Below are positions 25,199 to 33,296 of a DNA stretch of 64,000 bases, one piece after another. Within the stretch, counting starts at the first letter, position 1, and every line of letters starts with the position of its first letter. A program made the position numbers and the translations under genes. Source of the stretch: Nocardioides sp. QY071 (GTDB lineage: Bacteria; Actinomycetota; Actinomycetes; Propionibacteriales; Nocardioidaceae); assembly GCF_029961765.1 (NCBI RefSeq), contig NZ_CP124681.1:682001-746000 (forward strand). The letters run 5' to 3'. The notes under the pieces are model-generated. The model had not been told where the DNA came from. It worked only from the letters and a program-made list of their open reading frames with translations, and did not search any database.

Positions 25199-26394
25199 CG
25201 CACCGGCGAGAAGTCGTCGTCGGAGCGCACCCGGTAGGTGCGGGTGCGCCAGCGGATCGTGCGCTGCACCGCGCCGTGCCCGAGGTGCGCCGGCTGTACC
25301 AGCTCGGAGACCAGCGAGGGCAGCGGGGCGTGCAGGGAACGCCCGTAGATGCGGCGGTGTACGACCTGCAGCAGCAGCCAGCGCCCACTGAGCAGCGCCA
25401 CGAGCGGACCGGGCCGGCGCGAGCGGACCGAGCCGGCGAGCACCGCCCAGAGGAGGTTCGGGTGGGTCCCGTGCAGGACGCTGATCGCAGCGACGGTGCG
25501 CAGCGGCTGGCGGCGCAGCAGCAGGTTGGCGAAGAGCATCCAGCGGTGCATCAGCCGCACGTAGTGGCCGGGCGACTCCACGGTCGTGGTGATCCACTGC
25601 GGCGACGCGGTCTGGCAGATCGTCCCGCCGCCGCGCCGGACCGCCCCCGCGACCGCGAGGTCGTCGGTGAGGTTGTGCAGGATCGGCGTGAACCCGCCGA
25701 TCGCGCGCAGGTCGGCGACCCGCATCGCCCAGCACATCCCGTTGATCGTCACGGGCGCCATCGGCAGGTACGTCAACGCCGCGTTGTTGTCGACGAACTG
25801 CTCCACGAGCCGGGCCCACGGCGTCCTCCCGGGGAGGTACGCCGGCAGCCCGGTCGCGAGCGTCGCCCGCTCGAGCCCGCCGAGGAGCGCGCCCAGGCTG
25901 GCGCGGGGGAGCCGGGTGTCGTCGTCGAGGACGAGGAACACCTCGTCGTCGGCGCAGTCGTCGAGTGCCGGCTGCAGCTTGGCCAGCTTGGGGTTCACGC
26001 CGTCGGGCGCGGGCGGGCAGAGTCGTAGCTCCACGCGTGGCAACCGGTCCCCCAAACCGTTCGATCGAACGGTTCGAGCGAGGTTCGGGGCCGAGAAGTC
26101 CCCCGAACCGTTCGATCGAACGATCCGGTGGGCGACGCGCCGGGCCTCGACGTCGTCCTCGTCGACCAGCCAGACGAACCGCGCACCGGCCAGGGAGAGC
26201 AGGTTGTCGCGCAGTGCGTCCTCGAGGCCCGGGTCGCCGGACAGGATCGGCTGCACCACGACGACCTTCGCGACGGCCGGGTCCGCGGGCGGCACAGCCG
26301 GCGGCGCGGCCGATGCGGCCCGCAGCGACGCCACGGTCTTCCCGGCCTGCAGCGCGAGGTAGCCCGCGGCGGCGCCCCACCCCCACCGGCTCAC
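25195..26394 (-). CDS. Family 2 glycosyltransferase with in-frame palindromic insertion
   Basis: A 399-residue GT-A family enzyme, similar to the ceramide glucosyltransferase/HpnI group. It has an N-terminal membrane segment, the nucleotide-sugar strand VVVVQPILSGDP, the DxD-type FLVLDDDTRLPRAS, an acceptor loop NLTDDLAVAGAVRRGG and a C-terminal hydrophobic region. Between FVWLVDEDDVEARRV and RVELRLCPP it carries about 28 extra residues with a repeated VRSNGxGD, encoded by two copies of a 25-bp palindromic sequence (26047-26122). The GTG start overlaps the SDR stop (GTGA). Whether the insertion affects activity is unknown. Confidence 0.85.
   Translation of the reverse strand: MSRWGWGAAAGYLALQAGKTVASLRAASAAPPAVPPADPAVAKVVVVQPILSGDPGLEDALRDNLLSLAGARFVWLVDEDDVEARRVAHRIVRSNGSGDFSAPNLARTVRSNGLGDRLPRVELRLCPPAPDGVNPKLAKLQPALDDCADDEVFLVLDDDTRLPRASLGALLGGLERATLATGLPAYLPGRTPWARLVEQFVDNNAALTYLPMAPVTINGMCWAMRVADLRAIGGFTPILHNLTDDLAVAGAVRRGGGTICQTASPQWITTTVESPGHYVRLMHRWMLFANLLLRRQPLRTVAAISVLHGTHPNLLWAVLAGSVRSRRPGPLVALLSGRWLLLQVVHRRIYGRSLHAPLPSLVSELVQPAHLGHGAVQRTIRWRTRTYRVRSDDDFSPVR
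26047..26122. repeat. In-frame duplicated palindromic element inside a glycosyltransferase gene
   Basis: Two 25-bp copies with one mismatch, 26047-26071 and 26098-26122, lie 51 bp (17 codons) apart. Each contains the palindrome CGTTCGATCGAACG; the first extends to a 20-bp perfect palindrome, 26055-26074. The spacer contains GGTTCGGGG, which pairs with CCCCGAACC at 26102-26110. The reading frame of the glycosyltransferase passes through without a stop. It resembles a palindromic element accepted within a coding sequence. Confidence 0.8.
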
Positions 26395-27365
26395 AGCTGC
26401 TCCCTCTGCCAGGCCACGAACTCCTCGACCCCCTGCGCCACCGACACCGCCGGCGCTCCGAGGTCCTGCAGCATCCTGTCGGGCACGAAGGTCTTGGACC
26501 ACGAGAGCACCCCGACGCCGTACGGCGTGATCGGCGGCTCGCCCGGCAGGTGCAGGATCCGCCAGGTCCGCTCCAGCACGGTCGCGGCCCGCATCGCCGT
26601 GGTCAGGCTGACGTCGCGGGTGGGCGGGGCGAACCCGAGGCGTCCGATCACGTCGAGCAGCATCGCCTGGATCTCCACCGGCTCGGCGTTGGTGAGGTTG
26701 TAGACGCCGCCGAGCTCGGGCCGGCCGGCCAGCTGGAGCAGGTAGTCGGCGAGGTTGTCGACGTAGATCAGGTCTCCCACCGCCGGCGTCGTGCGCCCGG
26801 TCAGCCGTGGTACCCGCCCCGCCTTCGCGGCCGCGATGATCCGCGGGAAGAGCACGGTGTCGCCGGGGCCGAACACCGCGCGCGGTCGCGCGATCACCCA
26901 GGAACCCCCGTAGGTGCGGACGATCCGCTCCGACGCGGCCTTGGTGCGGGCATAGTCGTTGGCGAACTCGCCGGGCAGCGGGGTGTCCTCGGTGAGGTCG
27001 AGCTGGTCGCCGTCGCGGTAGAGCACCGAGGACGACGAGACGTGCACCAGGCGCGGCTCGCCGAGCCGCGCGCACCAGTCGACGACCGTCTGGGTGGCGA
27101 TCATGTTGTCGCGCTCGTAGGCCTTGCGGGGCGCGTACGGCGTGGCCCGGGCAGCGCAGTGGATCACCGCGTCCGGCCGCCACGGCAGGTCCGGCAGGTC
27201 CTCGGCACCCACGACGCCGAGGTCGACGCTGAGGTAGTCGGGCCGGTCCAACCGGCGCCGCCCGAGCCCGACCACCTCGTGCCCGGCTGGACTCGCCCGC
27301 TCCCACAGCCGTCCGCCCACGAACCCGGACGCCCCGGTCACCAGCAGCCTCATCGGGTGGGTCAT
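26391..27365 (-). CDS. NAD(P)-dependent epimerase/dehydratase (extended SDR)
   Basis: A 324-residue extended SDR. The cofactor motif is LLVTGASGFVGGRLWERA at the N-terminus, and the active-site YxxxK is NDYARTKAASE near residue 155, with VHVSSSSVLY supplying the serine. Members include sugar epimerases, 3-beta-hydroxysteroid dehydrogenases and OleD, which reduces 2-alkyl-3-keto acids. Its position beside a KAS III and an adenylating enzyme favours an OleD-like reductase. The ATG overlaps the preceding stop (ATGA); an internal ATG (27353) is an alternative start. Confidence 0.88.
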   Translation of the reverse strand: MTHPMRLLVTGASGFVGGRLWERASPAGHEVVGLGRRRLDRPDYLSVDLGVVGAEDLPDLPWRPDAVIHCAARATPYAPRKAYERDNMIATQTVVDWCARLGEPRLVHVSSSSVLYRDGDQLDLTEDTPLPGEFANDYARTKAASERIVRTYGGSWVIARPRAVFGPGDTVLFPRIIAAAKAGRVPRLTGRTTPAVGDLIYVDNLADYLLQLAGRPELGGVYNLTNAEPVEIQAMLLDVIGRLGFAPPTRDVSLTTAMRAATVLERTWRILHLPGEPPITPYGVGVLSWSKTFVPDRMLQDLGAPAVSVAQGVEEFVAWQREQL

Positions 27366-28615
27366 GACACCTTCCTGATCCGTCGTCGCTTCGCGTCGGG
27401 CGCCTCCGCCGGCCACGCCATCGGTACGACGGCCGGTGCCGTCGCGCCCAACCGGCGCGCCAGTCGCCCGACCTCCGTGGCCACCCGCTCCGTCGTACCT
27501 GACGAGCCGGTCGTGGTCGCCAGCCGCCACTCGGCGCCGTGCTGCTCGATCCGGTAGTCGCCGAGCTCCCCGGCCAGCGCCACCGCATGGCGCAGCACGT
27601 CGGGGTAGACGGGCACGTCGCCGAGGGTCAGCACGTCGTCCGCCCGGCCCAGCACGGCATGGATCGAGCGGCCGGGGCGCCCGCACGGGCAGGGGCCGGG
27701 CGCGGCGAGCAGGACGTCGTCGAGCCGGTGCCGGACGACGTACTGCGTGGTCCGGGTGAAGTCGGTGACGACCGGGTGGAAGCGCTGGTGGTCGATCCAC
27801 TCGGGCTCGACGTGCACGTGCGCCTCGTTGAGGTGCAACCGGCCGGCGGGACAGCTGACCGCCAGCAGGCCCTCGGTGGCCTGGTAGATCTGCTCGACCG
27901 GCCGCCCGAAGGCCTCCCGGATCACCGCCTCGTCGTCGGGCTCGAGGGTCTCCGCGACCGAGACGACCTGGAGCGGCCGCAACCCCGCCGGCTTCGTGGT
28001 GGCGATCTGCCGCAGCACGCTCGCCGGGGCGACCAGGACGTCCGTGCCCGGCAGCGACGGCAGGTGGGCGGCGACGGGCATCGTCAGGTCGTGCCACGAG
28101 AAGGAGACCCGCCGGCTCTCGAGCGTCTCGTAGAGGTTGCTGTTGGCCCGCAGGAAGAGCGCGACCCGCAAGGGTCGTCGGGTCAGCACGCGCAGGGACC
28201 GCGGGGACATGAGCTGTCCCATCAGGATGCCCGCCCACAGGCGGCTCTCCGCCTCCGAGACGAGGAAGACGCCTCGGGTGCCGGAGGTTCCCGAGGACAG
28301 CCCGACGGTCACCCCGCCGGGCAGCCGGTCGGTGAAGGAGCGGGACCGCTCGGCCGCCTCGGCGAGCGCCAGTGCGTGGTCGAGCGTGATGCCGTGCCGG
28401 TTGAACGCGGCGAAGTCGGCGAGCACGGTCCGCTTGTCGACGACCGGCAACGAGGAGAGGGGCCGGCCCGCGAGAGGCGCGTAGAAACGGGCTTTCGGCA
28501 GCTCGACGCGCAGGAACCGCTCGAGCGCCCGGGCCCGCGCGGCGTCGTAGCGACGGGGGAGGAGCCAGCGCTCACGGGCGAACGCCGCAGCGACCGCCGC
28601 CTGACCGGACGGCAT
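27362..28615 (-). CDS. F390 synthetase-like adenylate-forming enzyme
   Basis: A 417-residue member of the ANL superfamily related to PaaK and coenzyme F390 synthetase. The ATP-binding P-loop is VGLSSGTSGTRGVFLVS near residue 100, the adenine-binding motif is IYQATEGLLAVSCP near 240, and a C-P-C-G-R-P-G cluster near 310 resembles the zinc-binding loop of FtsA/PaaK relatives. It presumably activates a carboxylate as an acyl adenylate. In this operon it could act on a beta-hydroxy acid, as OleC does. Translationally coupled to both neighbours. Confidence 0.82.
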   Translation of the reverse strand: MPSGQAAVAAAFARERWLLPRRYDAARARALERFLRVELPKARFYAPLAGRPLSSLPVVDKRTVLADFAAFNRHGITLDHALALAEAAERSRSFTDRLPGGVTVGLSSGTSGTRGVFLVSEAESRLWAGILMGQLMSPRSLRVLTRRPLRVALFLRANSNLYETLESRRVSFSWHDLTMPVAAHLPSLPGTDVLVAPASVLRQIATTKPAGLRPLQVVSVAETLEPDDEAVIREAFGRPVEQIYQATEGLLAVSCPAGRLHLNEAHVHVEPEWIDHQRFHPVVTDFTRTTQYVVRHRLDDVLLAAPGPCPCGRPGRSIHAVLGRADDVLTLGDVPVYPDVLRHAVALAGELGDYRIEQHGAEWRLATTTGSSGTTERVATEVGRLARRLGATAPAVVPMAWPAEAPDAKRRRIRKVS

Positions 28616-29454
28616 CAGAGCCCGGCGTACCAGGCCGCGTGGCCCTCCGGGCAGTGCGCCGGGAGGATCAGCAGGTCGTCGTGCGAGGCGTCGAGGACGT
28701 GCAGCACGCCGAGGGTGCGGACCGTCGCGTCCCAGTCGTGCATGACGCCCTTCGCCAGCCGGGACGGCGGCTTGAGGTCTCGGAAGGAACGCGAGGTCCA
28801 GGCGGCGTCGCCGACCAGCAGCACCTGCCGGCCGCCGGAGGTGAACAGCTGGCCGAGGTGGCCGGGCATGTGGCCGGGCAGGTCCACGGCGAGCAGGCTG
28901 CGGTCGCCGAGCAGGTCCCAGGTGCGCAGCCCGCCGACCTGGACGGCCGGGAAGGCGTCGATCGGGTCGAGCCGGTCGCGCAGGTCGTCGGGAAGCAGGG
29001 CCGGCAGGATCGCGTGGCGCACGGCGTTGATCCCGCGCAGGGACAGGGCGTGCGTCGCTCCCGAAGCACCGGCGATGATCCGGGCCCGCGGGTGGTCGAG
29101 CAGCCCGCCGACGTGGTCGCCGTGGAAGTGCGAGACCACGATCCGGCGTACGTCGGCGGGGTCGACGTCGAGCGCCGCGAGCTGTCGCGGCAGGTGCTCC
29201 TCGGGCCGCAGCGTCACGGGGAGGGTGTTGCGGTAGAGCAGCTCGGGCAGCCGGCTGGTGGCGTCCATGAAGTGCTGGGAGTAGCCGGTGTCGAACAGGG
29301 TCCAGCCGTGGTCGGGGTGGTGCAGTGCGCCGACGTATGACGGGAACTCGATGACCTTGAGCCGTCCGCCCTGACGGGCCATCGCCTCGGGGCCCTTGCA
29401 GTGGCCGACGCGCAGCCAGTGGAAGCCGACCTCGGGCTGGTCGTTCAGTAGCAC
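28615..29454 (-). CDS. MBL-fold metallo-hydrolase
   Basis: A 279-residue metallo-beta-lactamase-fold hydrolase. The dinuclear metal motif is VVSHFHGDHVGG near residue 107, with further ligands in VDLPGHMPGHLG and ASHDDLLILPAHCPEG. The protein is cytoplasmic, with no signal sequence. The GTG at 29454 overlaps the KAS III 3' end by 10 bp. Lactonases and thioesterases have this fold; hydrolysis of a lactone or acyl intermediate in this pathway is plausible but not shown. Confidence 0.88.
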   Translation of the reverse strand: MLLNDQPEVGFHWLRVGHCKGPEAMARQGGRLKVIEFPSYVGALHHPDHGWTLFDTGYSQHFMDATSRLPELLYRNTLPVTLRPEEHLPRQLAALDVDPADVRRIVVSHFHGDHVGGLLDHPRARIIAGASGATHALSLRGINAVRHAILPALLPDDLRDRLDPIDAFPAVQVGGLRTWDLLGDRSLLAVDLPGHMPGHLGQLFTSGGRQVLLVGDAAWTSRSFRDLKPPSRLAKGVMHDWDATVRTLGVLHVLDASHDDLLILPAHCPEGHAAWYAGL

Positions 29455-30443
29455 AGCACGACCCCGCCCATGCTGAGCCCGGCGCCGGTGCCGAGCAGCA
29501 GCGCGTGGTCGCCGCGCCGCAGGCGGCCGGACTCGATCGCGGCGTGCAGGGCCGACGGCAGCGACGCACCGACCTGGTTGCCGTGGTCGGCGTAGATGTC
29601 CACGAGCCGCCCCTCCTCGATGCCGAAACGGTGGCGGAGCCAGGCCAGCGCGTGGTGGCTGGCCTGGTGCGGTACGACGACCGGCAGGTCGGCCATCGTC
29701 GTGCCGGCCGTGGTCAGCAGCCGGTCGACGAACGGCGGCAGGTGCTTGACCGCGAGCCGGAACACGGCGCCGCCCTCCATCCGGAACCGGCCCCAGTCGG
29801 CGTACTCGCCCTCGACCCGGTCGGGCGCGAACCGCGAGCCGCCACCGCGGATCTCGCAGGTGTGGGCGCCCTCGCTGTGGGTGGCGAAGTCGGCGGCGAG
29901 GACGGCCGACCCGGTCTCGCCCGCGTGCCCGACGACCGCCGCCGCGGCGCCGTCGCCGAAGATCCCGGACGCCCCGAGGTCGGACCAGTCGAGGCCGACC
30001 GAGGCCAGGTCGCTGGAGACGATGAGGATCCGCTGGTGGCGGCCCGCGTCGACCAGGGTGGCGGCGAGGTCGAGCGCGACCAGGAAGCTCAGGCAGCTCG
30101 CGTTGACGTCCCACGCCGCGATCGGCCGGCCCGGCGCGAGCTCCTCGTGCAGCAGCGCGGCGTTGCACGGCAGCGGCTGGTCGGGCGTCGCGCTGGCGCC
30201 GATGATCACCTCGATGTCGTCGAGGGTGAGGCCGGCCGCCGCGAGGGCCTTGCGGGCCGCGCGGGCGCCCAGCTCGGCGGCGGAGCCACGCTCGACGTAC
30301 CGCACCCGTACGCCGGTCCGCTCCTCGACGGTGCCGGGCGGGAGCCCGAGGCGCTCGTCCATCGCGGCGCTGGTGACGGCCTCGTCGGGGCGCACGGCAC
30401 CCGTGCCGAGGATCCGCAGTGCGCGGGGTCCGAGAGCAGGCAT
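29445..30443 (-). CDS. 3-oxoacyl-ACP synthase III family protein (OleA/FabH-like)
   Basis: A 332-residue thiolase-fold condensing enzyme. The catalytic Cys117 is in WDVNASCLSFLVAL, with the histidine in VVPHQASHHAL and the asparagine in YADHGNQVGASLP, giving the complete Cys-His-Asn set. A housekeeping FabH would normally sit with fab genes; here it heads an operon with an SDR, an adenylating enzyme and hydrolases, as OleA does. An alternative GTG start at 30461 would overlap the patatin stop (GTGA). The ATG at 30443 has no clear ribosome-binding site. Confidence 0.9.
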   Translation of the reverse strand: MPALGPRALRILGTGAVRPDEAVTSAAMDERLGLPPGTVEERTGVRVRYVERGSAAELGARAARKALAAAGLTLDDIEVIIGASATPDQPLPCNAALLHEELAPGRPIAAWDVNASCLSFLVALDLAATLVDAGRHQRILIVSSDLASVGLDWSDLGASGIFGDGAAAAVVGHAGETGSAVLAADFATHSEGAHTCEIRGGGSRFAPDRVEGEYADWGRFRMEGGAVFRLAVKHLPPFVDRLLTTAGTTMADLPVVVPHQASHHALAWLRHRFGIEEGRLVDIYADHGNQVGASLPSALHAAIESGRLRRGDHALLLGTGAGLSMGGVVLCY

Positions 30444-30457
30444 GGCGACGAGGATAG

Positions 30458-31378
30458 TCACCGCCCGGCGTCGTCGAGCGCGGCTTTCGTCAGGGTCCGG
30501 CCGAGGTCGACCAGCTCGTCGGCCCGGTGGAAGTCGATGGTGCGGGCGGCGCTGAGCGGGACCGTGACCAGGACGTCGGGGGGCAGGGTCGCCAGCCGGT
30601 AGCGGGTGATCAGGCTCTGCATCGCGTCGAAGGACAGCGAGACGACCTCGGCGGTCCGTACGTCGGGGCGTGCGTCGACCGCCTCGGCCGGCGGTGCCTC
30701 GGCAGGTGCCTCGGGTGCCGCGGTCGCGCCCAGCTCCTCCTCCCCGCGCCGGAACCGGCGGCGCAGGTCGGCCGCCCACTCCGCGCGGCGTACCGAGAAG
30801 CCACGGGCGGGGGAGGTCGGCTCGTGCGGCTCGCGCGGGCCCTGCAGCGAGACCGCGACGGTGAAGTCGGCGGTCGCCGCCGCGGTGGGCTCGAGCGGTA
30901 GCGGGTTGAGCAGGCCGCCGTCGACGAGCACCCGGCCGTCGACCACCGCGGGCGTGAACAGGCCGGGGATCGCGAAGGACGCGCGCATCGCGGGGATCAG
31001 CGGGCCGCGCTGGAACCACACCTCGCGGCGGGCGGCCAGGTCGGTGGCGACCGCGGTGTAGGGGATCGGCAGCGACTCGATGAGCACGTCGCCGACGATC
31101 TCGTCGAGCGCGGCCATCAGCCTCTCGGCGCTCGCGGCGCCGCCGCCGGCCCAGGTCGGGTCGGCCAGTCGTACGACGCGGCGTCCGGTCAGCGTCGAGG
31201 CCCAGGCGGCGAACTCGTCGTCCTTGCCGGCGGCGACCAGGCCGCCGACGACAGCGCCCATCGACGTACCGGAGACGGCGACGATGTCGTGCCCGCGCTC
31301 GCGCAGCTCCTGGACCGCGCCGAGGTGGGCGTACCCGCGGGCGCCGCCGGAACCGAGGACCAGAGCGACGCGTGCCAT
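30458..31378 (-). CDS. Patatin-like phospholipase (RssA type)
   Basis: A 306-residue patatin-family acyl hydrolase. The oxyanion loop is VLGSGGARGYAHLG, the nucleophile is Ser in VSGTSMGAVVGG near residue 41, and the catalytic Asp is in LVDGGLLNPLP near 172, so the Ser-Asp dyad is intact. It likely releases fatty acids from membrane lipids. It is first in the run leading into the KAS III gene and ends 14 bp before that gene's ATG. Divergent from a secreted hydrolase across 61 bp. Confidence 0.9.
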   Translation of the reverse strand: MARVALVLGSGGARGYAHLGAVQELRERGHDIVAVSGTSMGAVVGGLVAAGKDDEFAAWASTLTGRRVVRLADPTWAGGGAASAERLMAALDEIVGDVLIESLPIPYTAVATDLAARREVWFQRGPLIPAMRASFAIPGLFTPAVVDGRVLVDGGLLNPLPLEPTAAATADFTVAVSLQGPREPHEPTSPARGFSVRRAEWAADLRRRFRRGEEELGATAAPEAPAEAPPAEAVDARPDVRTAEVVSLSFDAMQSLITRYRLATLPPDVLVTVPLSAARTIDFHRADELVDLGRTLTKAALDDAGR

Positions 31379-31439
31379 GACTCCATTGTGTGTCGGGACG
31401 CCTCGCATAGCCCGGGAACGGGGGTGTCGTTGTGCTCAC

Positions 31440-33146
31440 ATGGGTCGTCTCGTCCTCGCTCTGTGCCTCGCTGCCGCCGGCCTGGCGTCCGTACCGAGCG
31501 CGGCGCGAGCCGACGATCCGGTGCCCGTGGTCGTCGACCAGCGCTTCACCACCTCCGACGGCGTGGAGCTGCAGACCACGCTGACCAGCAGCGGACCCGT
31601 CGCCGCGAAGCCGACGGTCGTGGAGTTCTCGCCGTACGGCGACAACAGCCAGACCCTCGCCGTGACGCCCGACTACAACTACCTCCTGGTCCAGATCCGC
31701 GGCACCGGCGACAGCGACGGCGGGTTCGACGCGCTCGGCCCGCAGAGCCAGCGCGACGTCGTCGAGGTGCTGCAGTGGGCGTGCAGCCAGCCGTTCAGCG
31801 ACGGCCGGCTCGCCCTCAACGGCTTCTCCGCGAGCGCGATCGTGCTCTACAACTCCTGGCACCACGAGCTGCCGTGCGTGAAGGCCGCGATCATGCGGTC
31901 CGGCACCCACGAGCTGTACCGCGACCTGCTCGTGCCCGGCGGCATCCTCAACCTCGCCCCCGGCGCCGGCGTGCTCGCGATGATCGGTGCCCCGGCCCTG
32001 CTGCAGGGCGCCGACCGCCTCCAGCGGGACCCGGCGTCCTCGCTCGACGTGCTGGGCGGCCTGTTCGCCAGCGGCACCGGCGTGCTCGCGCATCCGAGCC
32101 TCGACGCGTGGTGGGCCGAGCGCGGCTGGCGCGGCGACGCCAACGACATCCCCGTGCTGATGCTCGACGGGTTCTACGACGTGGAGTCGCGCGGCGCCTT
32201 CCAGGCCTTCCAGGCGTTGCGTGCCGACGGCGCCCACCTGGTGATGGAGGGCGGGCACGACGGCACTCCCGCAGGCACCGACGGCGGAGTGGGCGAGGCG
32301 CACGCCTGGCTCGACCACTACGTGCGCGGCGTCGACAACGGCATCGAGGACACCCCCGAGGTCAGCCTGCTGCTCGCGAAGGGCGACCGCGCCGCGTACC
32401 TCGCCGGCGAGCACGTCCGGTACGACGCCACGGACTGGCCGGTGCCCGGCACCACCTGGACCGAGCTCGCGCTGGCCACCGGCAAGCGCCTCGCCACGGC
32501 CCCGGACGCGACGCGCTCCACGGCGTCGTACCTCACCGTGCCGACGTTGCCGACCATGTCCGACGTCCCGACCTGGTCGCTGCTGGAGGCCGGTGGCGCG
32601 AAGGCGCTGACCGGCGCGCTGCCGCTCCTCGGCCGCACGGACGCGGTCGCCATCGACCACCTGACCGGCCTGACCTACACGACCGCGGCGCTGTCCGACG
32701 ACGTCGCCCTCGCCGGGCCGGTGGCGCTCGACGTACCGCTGGCGACCTCGACCCCCGGCTCCGGGATCTGGGCGATCCTCTCCGACGTCGCACCCGACGG
32801 CTCCTCCCACCCGCTCACCGTCGGGCGGCTGTCCACGAGCTACCCGGACCTCGTCCCCGGCAGGTCCCTGACCGACGGCGGCGGCGCGGTCGTGCAGCCG
32901 TACGGCGACTACAGCGCCGCCGACCGCCCACGAGCGGGCGAGATGCGGCGCTACCAGGTCGAGCTGTGGCCGGTCGGCAACGTCTTCCGCGCCGGTCACC
33001 GGCTGCGAATCCAGCTTGTCGGGACCTCCCTGTTCTCGCCTCTGTCCCTCCCCGCGCTGCACACGATCCGGGTCGGCGGCGCGGACGGCGCCCGGCTCCG
33101 CGTGCCCGTGCTTCCCGGAAGCGACCTCGCCTCCGCACTCCGTTGA
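31440..33146 (+). CDS. Secreted CocE/NonD (S15-type) hydrolase
   Basis: A 568-residue exported hydrolase. A signal peptide covers residues 1-24 (LVLALCLAAAGLASVPSAARA, cut before DDPVP). The X-Pro dipeptidyl-peptidase-like alpha/beta-hydrolase domain has the nucleophile in LNGFSASAIVLYN near residue 130 and an LDGFYDVES acid region near 240. A C-terminal jelly-roll (residues 390-568) ends with RLRIQLVGTSLFSPL. Targets may be acyl esters or peptides outside the cell. Its TGA lies inside the left arm of an inverted repeat (33141-33160). Confidence 0.85.
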   Translation: MGRLVLALCLAAAGLASVPSAARADDPVPVVVDQRFTTSDGVELQTTLTSSGPVAAKPTVVEFSPYGDNSQTLAVTPDYNYLLVQIRGTGDSDGGFDALGPQSQRDVVEVLQWACSQPFSDGRLALNGFSASAIVLYNSWHHELPCVKAAIMRSGTHELYRDLLVPGGILNLAPGAGVLAMIGAPALLQGADRLQRDPASSLDVLGGLFASGTGVLAHPSLDAWWAERGWRGDANDIPVLMLDGFYDVESRGAFQAFQALRADGAHLVMEGGHDGTPAGTDGGVGEAHAWLDHYVRGVDNGIEDTPEVSLLLAKGDRAAYLAGEHVRYDATDWPVPGTTWTELALATGKRLATAPDATRSTASYLTVPTLPTMSDVPTWSLLEAGGAKALTGALPLLGRTDAVAIDHLTGLTYTTAALSDDVALAGPVALDVPLATSTPGSGIWAILSDVAPDGSSHPLTVGRLSTSYPDLVPGRSLTDGGGAVVQPYGDYSAADRPRAGEMRRYQVELWPVGNVFRAGHRLRIQLVGTSLFSPLSLPALHTIRVGGADGARLRVPVLPGSDLASALR

Positions 33147-33250
33147 GTTGCCGCATCCTCACCGTTGACTTGCCGAACTCGATGGCGAGGATGCGGCAAC
33201 TCAACGGTTGGCTTGCGGCAACTCAACGGTGAGGATGCGGCAAGTCAACG
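33141..33250. repeat. Nested inverted repeats downstream of the CocE-type gene
   Basis: The 20-bp arm CGTTGAGTTGCCGCATCCTC (33141-33160) is perfectly complementary to 33187-33206. A 13-bp arm CGTTGACTTGCCG (33163-33175) is complementary to 33238-33250. A third variant, GCGGCAACTCAACGG, is at 33215-33229. The stop of the hydrolase gene falls in the first arm. No gene is present. The units are variants of a CAACTCAACGGTGAGGATGC type repeat and likely form a terminator. Confidence 0.75.
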
Positions 33251-33262
33251 ATAAAACCAGTT

Positions 33263-33282
33263 GTGAGTGAGTACTCACTCAC
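33263..33282. promoter_or_regulatory. Perfect 20-bp palindrome, TetR operator
   Basis: GTGAGTGAGTACTCACTCAC is fully self-complementary and ends 14 bp before the ATG of the TetR gene. A -10-like TTAGTCT follows directly (33283-33289), so a bound repressor would block the promoter. The short distance suggests a leaderless or near-leaderless mRNA for the tetR-ABC operon. Confidence 0.8.
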
Positions 33283-33296
33283 TTAGTCTGGTCGGC

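Noticed and set aside
25965..26390. Apparent short peptide repeat NRSIER in other frames
   Set aside because: It is the translation of the palindromic DNA duplication in the wrong frames; the glycosyltransferase frame accounts for it.
29445..33062. Very long open frame continuing upstream of the KAS III gene on the minus strand
   Set aside because: Beyond the KAS III start it crosses the patatin gene and lies antisense to the CocE-type gene; codon positions and recognisable domains belong to those genes. GC-rich DNA leaves such frames open.
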